Positions 4,423-5,130 of a DNA stretch of 5,130 nucleotides are shown in pieces. The stretch spans positions 1 through 5,130 of the forward strand of contig DAOVRB010000109.1 in NCBI GenBank assembly GCA_030628325.1, read 5' to 3'. This DNA is from Methanomicrobiaceae archaeon (lineage in GTDB: Archaea; Halobacteriota; Methanomicrobia; Methanomicrobiales; Methanomicrobiaceae). Position 1 is the stretch's first letter, and each line of letters opens with the position of its first letter. A model generated the notes under the pieces. It saw only the letters and a list, made by a program, of their open reading frames with translations, ran no database searches and was not told the origin of the DNA. A program made the position numbers and the translations under genes.

Positions 4423-5130
4423 TTATTCTGACAGCATTGCAATGCGTGAGCCTTTAGGTACGCCCACATTCTTCGCTACCGGGTTGCATTTTACTGAGAG
4501 AAGGTATGCTACCGGAGGGAAATCCCTACCTGTATATTCGGTTAGAGATTCATAGTTTGCCATTCCCTTGGCAAAAATTATTGAACATCGATCTATTTCA
4601 TCTCTGAGTACTTCTGGAATTATTTTCAGGTTTAGTCCCAGTTCAGGTATATTAGATGTATTTGTTGTCAGAATGTCAGAAACGCCATCAAGTTTTAGTG
4701 AAAGTGCATCTGCAATGGTTGCATCATTTAATATTGGGCTGTTTTTTACAACAAGAGTAATATGTGCGCCTCTTTTTTTCAGGTAACTTAGAAGCAGTTT
4801 GTCAAATATTATTTCACCACAATTGTCGCAAAGATATATGACTCTTGATGAGCGGGCCAGAATTTCATCAGTGTGGTCAATTGTAAGTCCTTTATCAAAT
4901 TCTTCCCTGAAAAAATTAATAAAATCATTAGTGACTATATGTTCTTTAGCACCATAATCAAGGGTATTCCCGATAATTGATGCAAGTACAAAGTCATAAA
5001 ATGAGTTTAGATTGTTCTGCACCAGGTTACAGACATTTATCGCGTCCTGATTGTTTTGCTGCTTTAATTTATAATATGGATCAGAATCCCCCATTATTTT
5101 GTAGGCAAGGCGATGTACCCTGCTTGCAAT
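4423..5130 (-). CDS. DUF89 / ARMT1-like damage-control phosphatase family protein (5' end outside window)
   Basis: The frame stays open to the right edge, giving 235 visible residues. The ATG at 5094 is internal: the preceding residues IASRVHRLAYKI followed by MGDSDPYYKLK form the usual N-terminal DUF89 signature. Numbering from the edge, IIGNTLDYGAK is at 52-62, LCDNCGEIIFDKLLL at 100-114 carries the metal/phosphate-site D102, N103 and E106, and VVKNSPILNDAT at 127-138 carries D136. FAKGMANYESL at 186-196 and LLSVKCNPVAKNVGVPKG at 210-227 complete the family core. DUF89 proteins are metal-dependent phosphatases thought to remove damaged or unwanted sugar phosphates and related metabolites. 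The substrate of the stand-alone archaeal subgroup is unknown to me. Family members of this type are about 280-300 residues, so roughly 50 are missing. A Cys replaces the common Ala in DNAGE. The gene converges on gdhA. Confidence 0.88.
   Translation of the reverse strand: MASRVHRLAYKIMGDSDPYYKLKQQNNQDAINVCNLVQNNLNSFYDFVLASIIGNTLDYGAKEHIVTNDFINFFREEFDKGLTIDHTDEILARSSRVIYLCDNCGEIIFDKLLLSYLKKRGAHITLVVKNSPILNDATIADALSLKLDGVSDILTTNTSNIPELGLNLKIIPEVLRDEIDRCSIIFAKGMANYESLTEYTGRDFPPVAYLLSVKCNPVAKNVGVPKGSRIAMLSE

Noticed and set aside
4423..5094. A complete DUF89 gene starting at the ATG at 5094
   Set aside because: The codons before it continue the conserved N-terminal DUF89 segment without a stop to the window edge.
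1..5130. CRISPR array, tRNA, rRNA, insertion sequence or defence system
   Set aside because: No regularly spaced repeats, cloverleaf, rRNA-like segments, transposase or nuclease genes could be found. The genes are mostly housekeeping metabolism.

Overview
The window looks like a stretch of a methanogenic archaeal chromosome, probably from the Methanomicrobia (Methanomicrobiales-like). The reasons are an archaeal-type cis-prenyltransferase, an F420-dependent NADP reductase, an archaeal-type DUF89 protein, A/T-rich TATA-like promoters and T-rich gene ends, and no bacterial promoter signals. This assignment is an inference from gene content and is not proven.

Layout. (1) At 2-349 is the C-terminal end of a gene that enters from the left, probably a COG2108-type radical SAM protein. 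It overlaps the next gene by ATGA. (2) At 346-1134 is uppS, the catalytic cis-prenyltransferase that makes the long polyprenyl diphosphate carrier. (3) At 1104-1694 on the minus strand is a second, degenerate cis-prenyltransferase homologue. It lacks the catalytic Asp loop but keeps the C-terminal dimer and active-site segment. It meets uppS tail to tail with a 31-bp overlap. (4) At 1695-1994 is a divergent intergenic region with promoters in both directions and a short imperfect direct-repeat pair. (5) At 1995-2642 is npdG, the F420H2:NADP+ oxidoreductase, probably leaderless. (6) At 2643-2909 is an intergenic region full of inverted repeats, including a concentric palindrome, upstream of gdhA. 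(7) At 2910-4157 is gdhA, glutamate dehydrogenase. (8) At 4158-4422 is a convergent intergenic region with a T-rich terminator and a GC-rich, foldable element. (9) At 4423-5130 on the minus strand is a DUF89 (damage-control phosphatase-like) protein whose start lies beyond the right edge.

How the genes relate. The two cis-prenyltransferase genes look like the two halves of a heteromeric enzyme, as in eukaryotic DHDDS/NgBR, which would make the glycosyl carrier lipid for protein N-glycosylation. npdG supplies NADPH from F420H2, and a glutamate dehydrogenase can use reduced nicotinamide to fix ammonia into glutamate. They are neighbours on the same strand but have separate promoters, so no operon is claimed. 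The most noteworthy items are the cis-prenyltransferase pair, the palindromic region upstream of gdhA and the structured GC-rich element between gdhA and the DUF89 gene.
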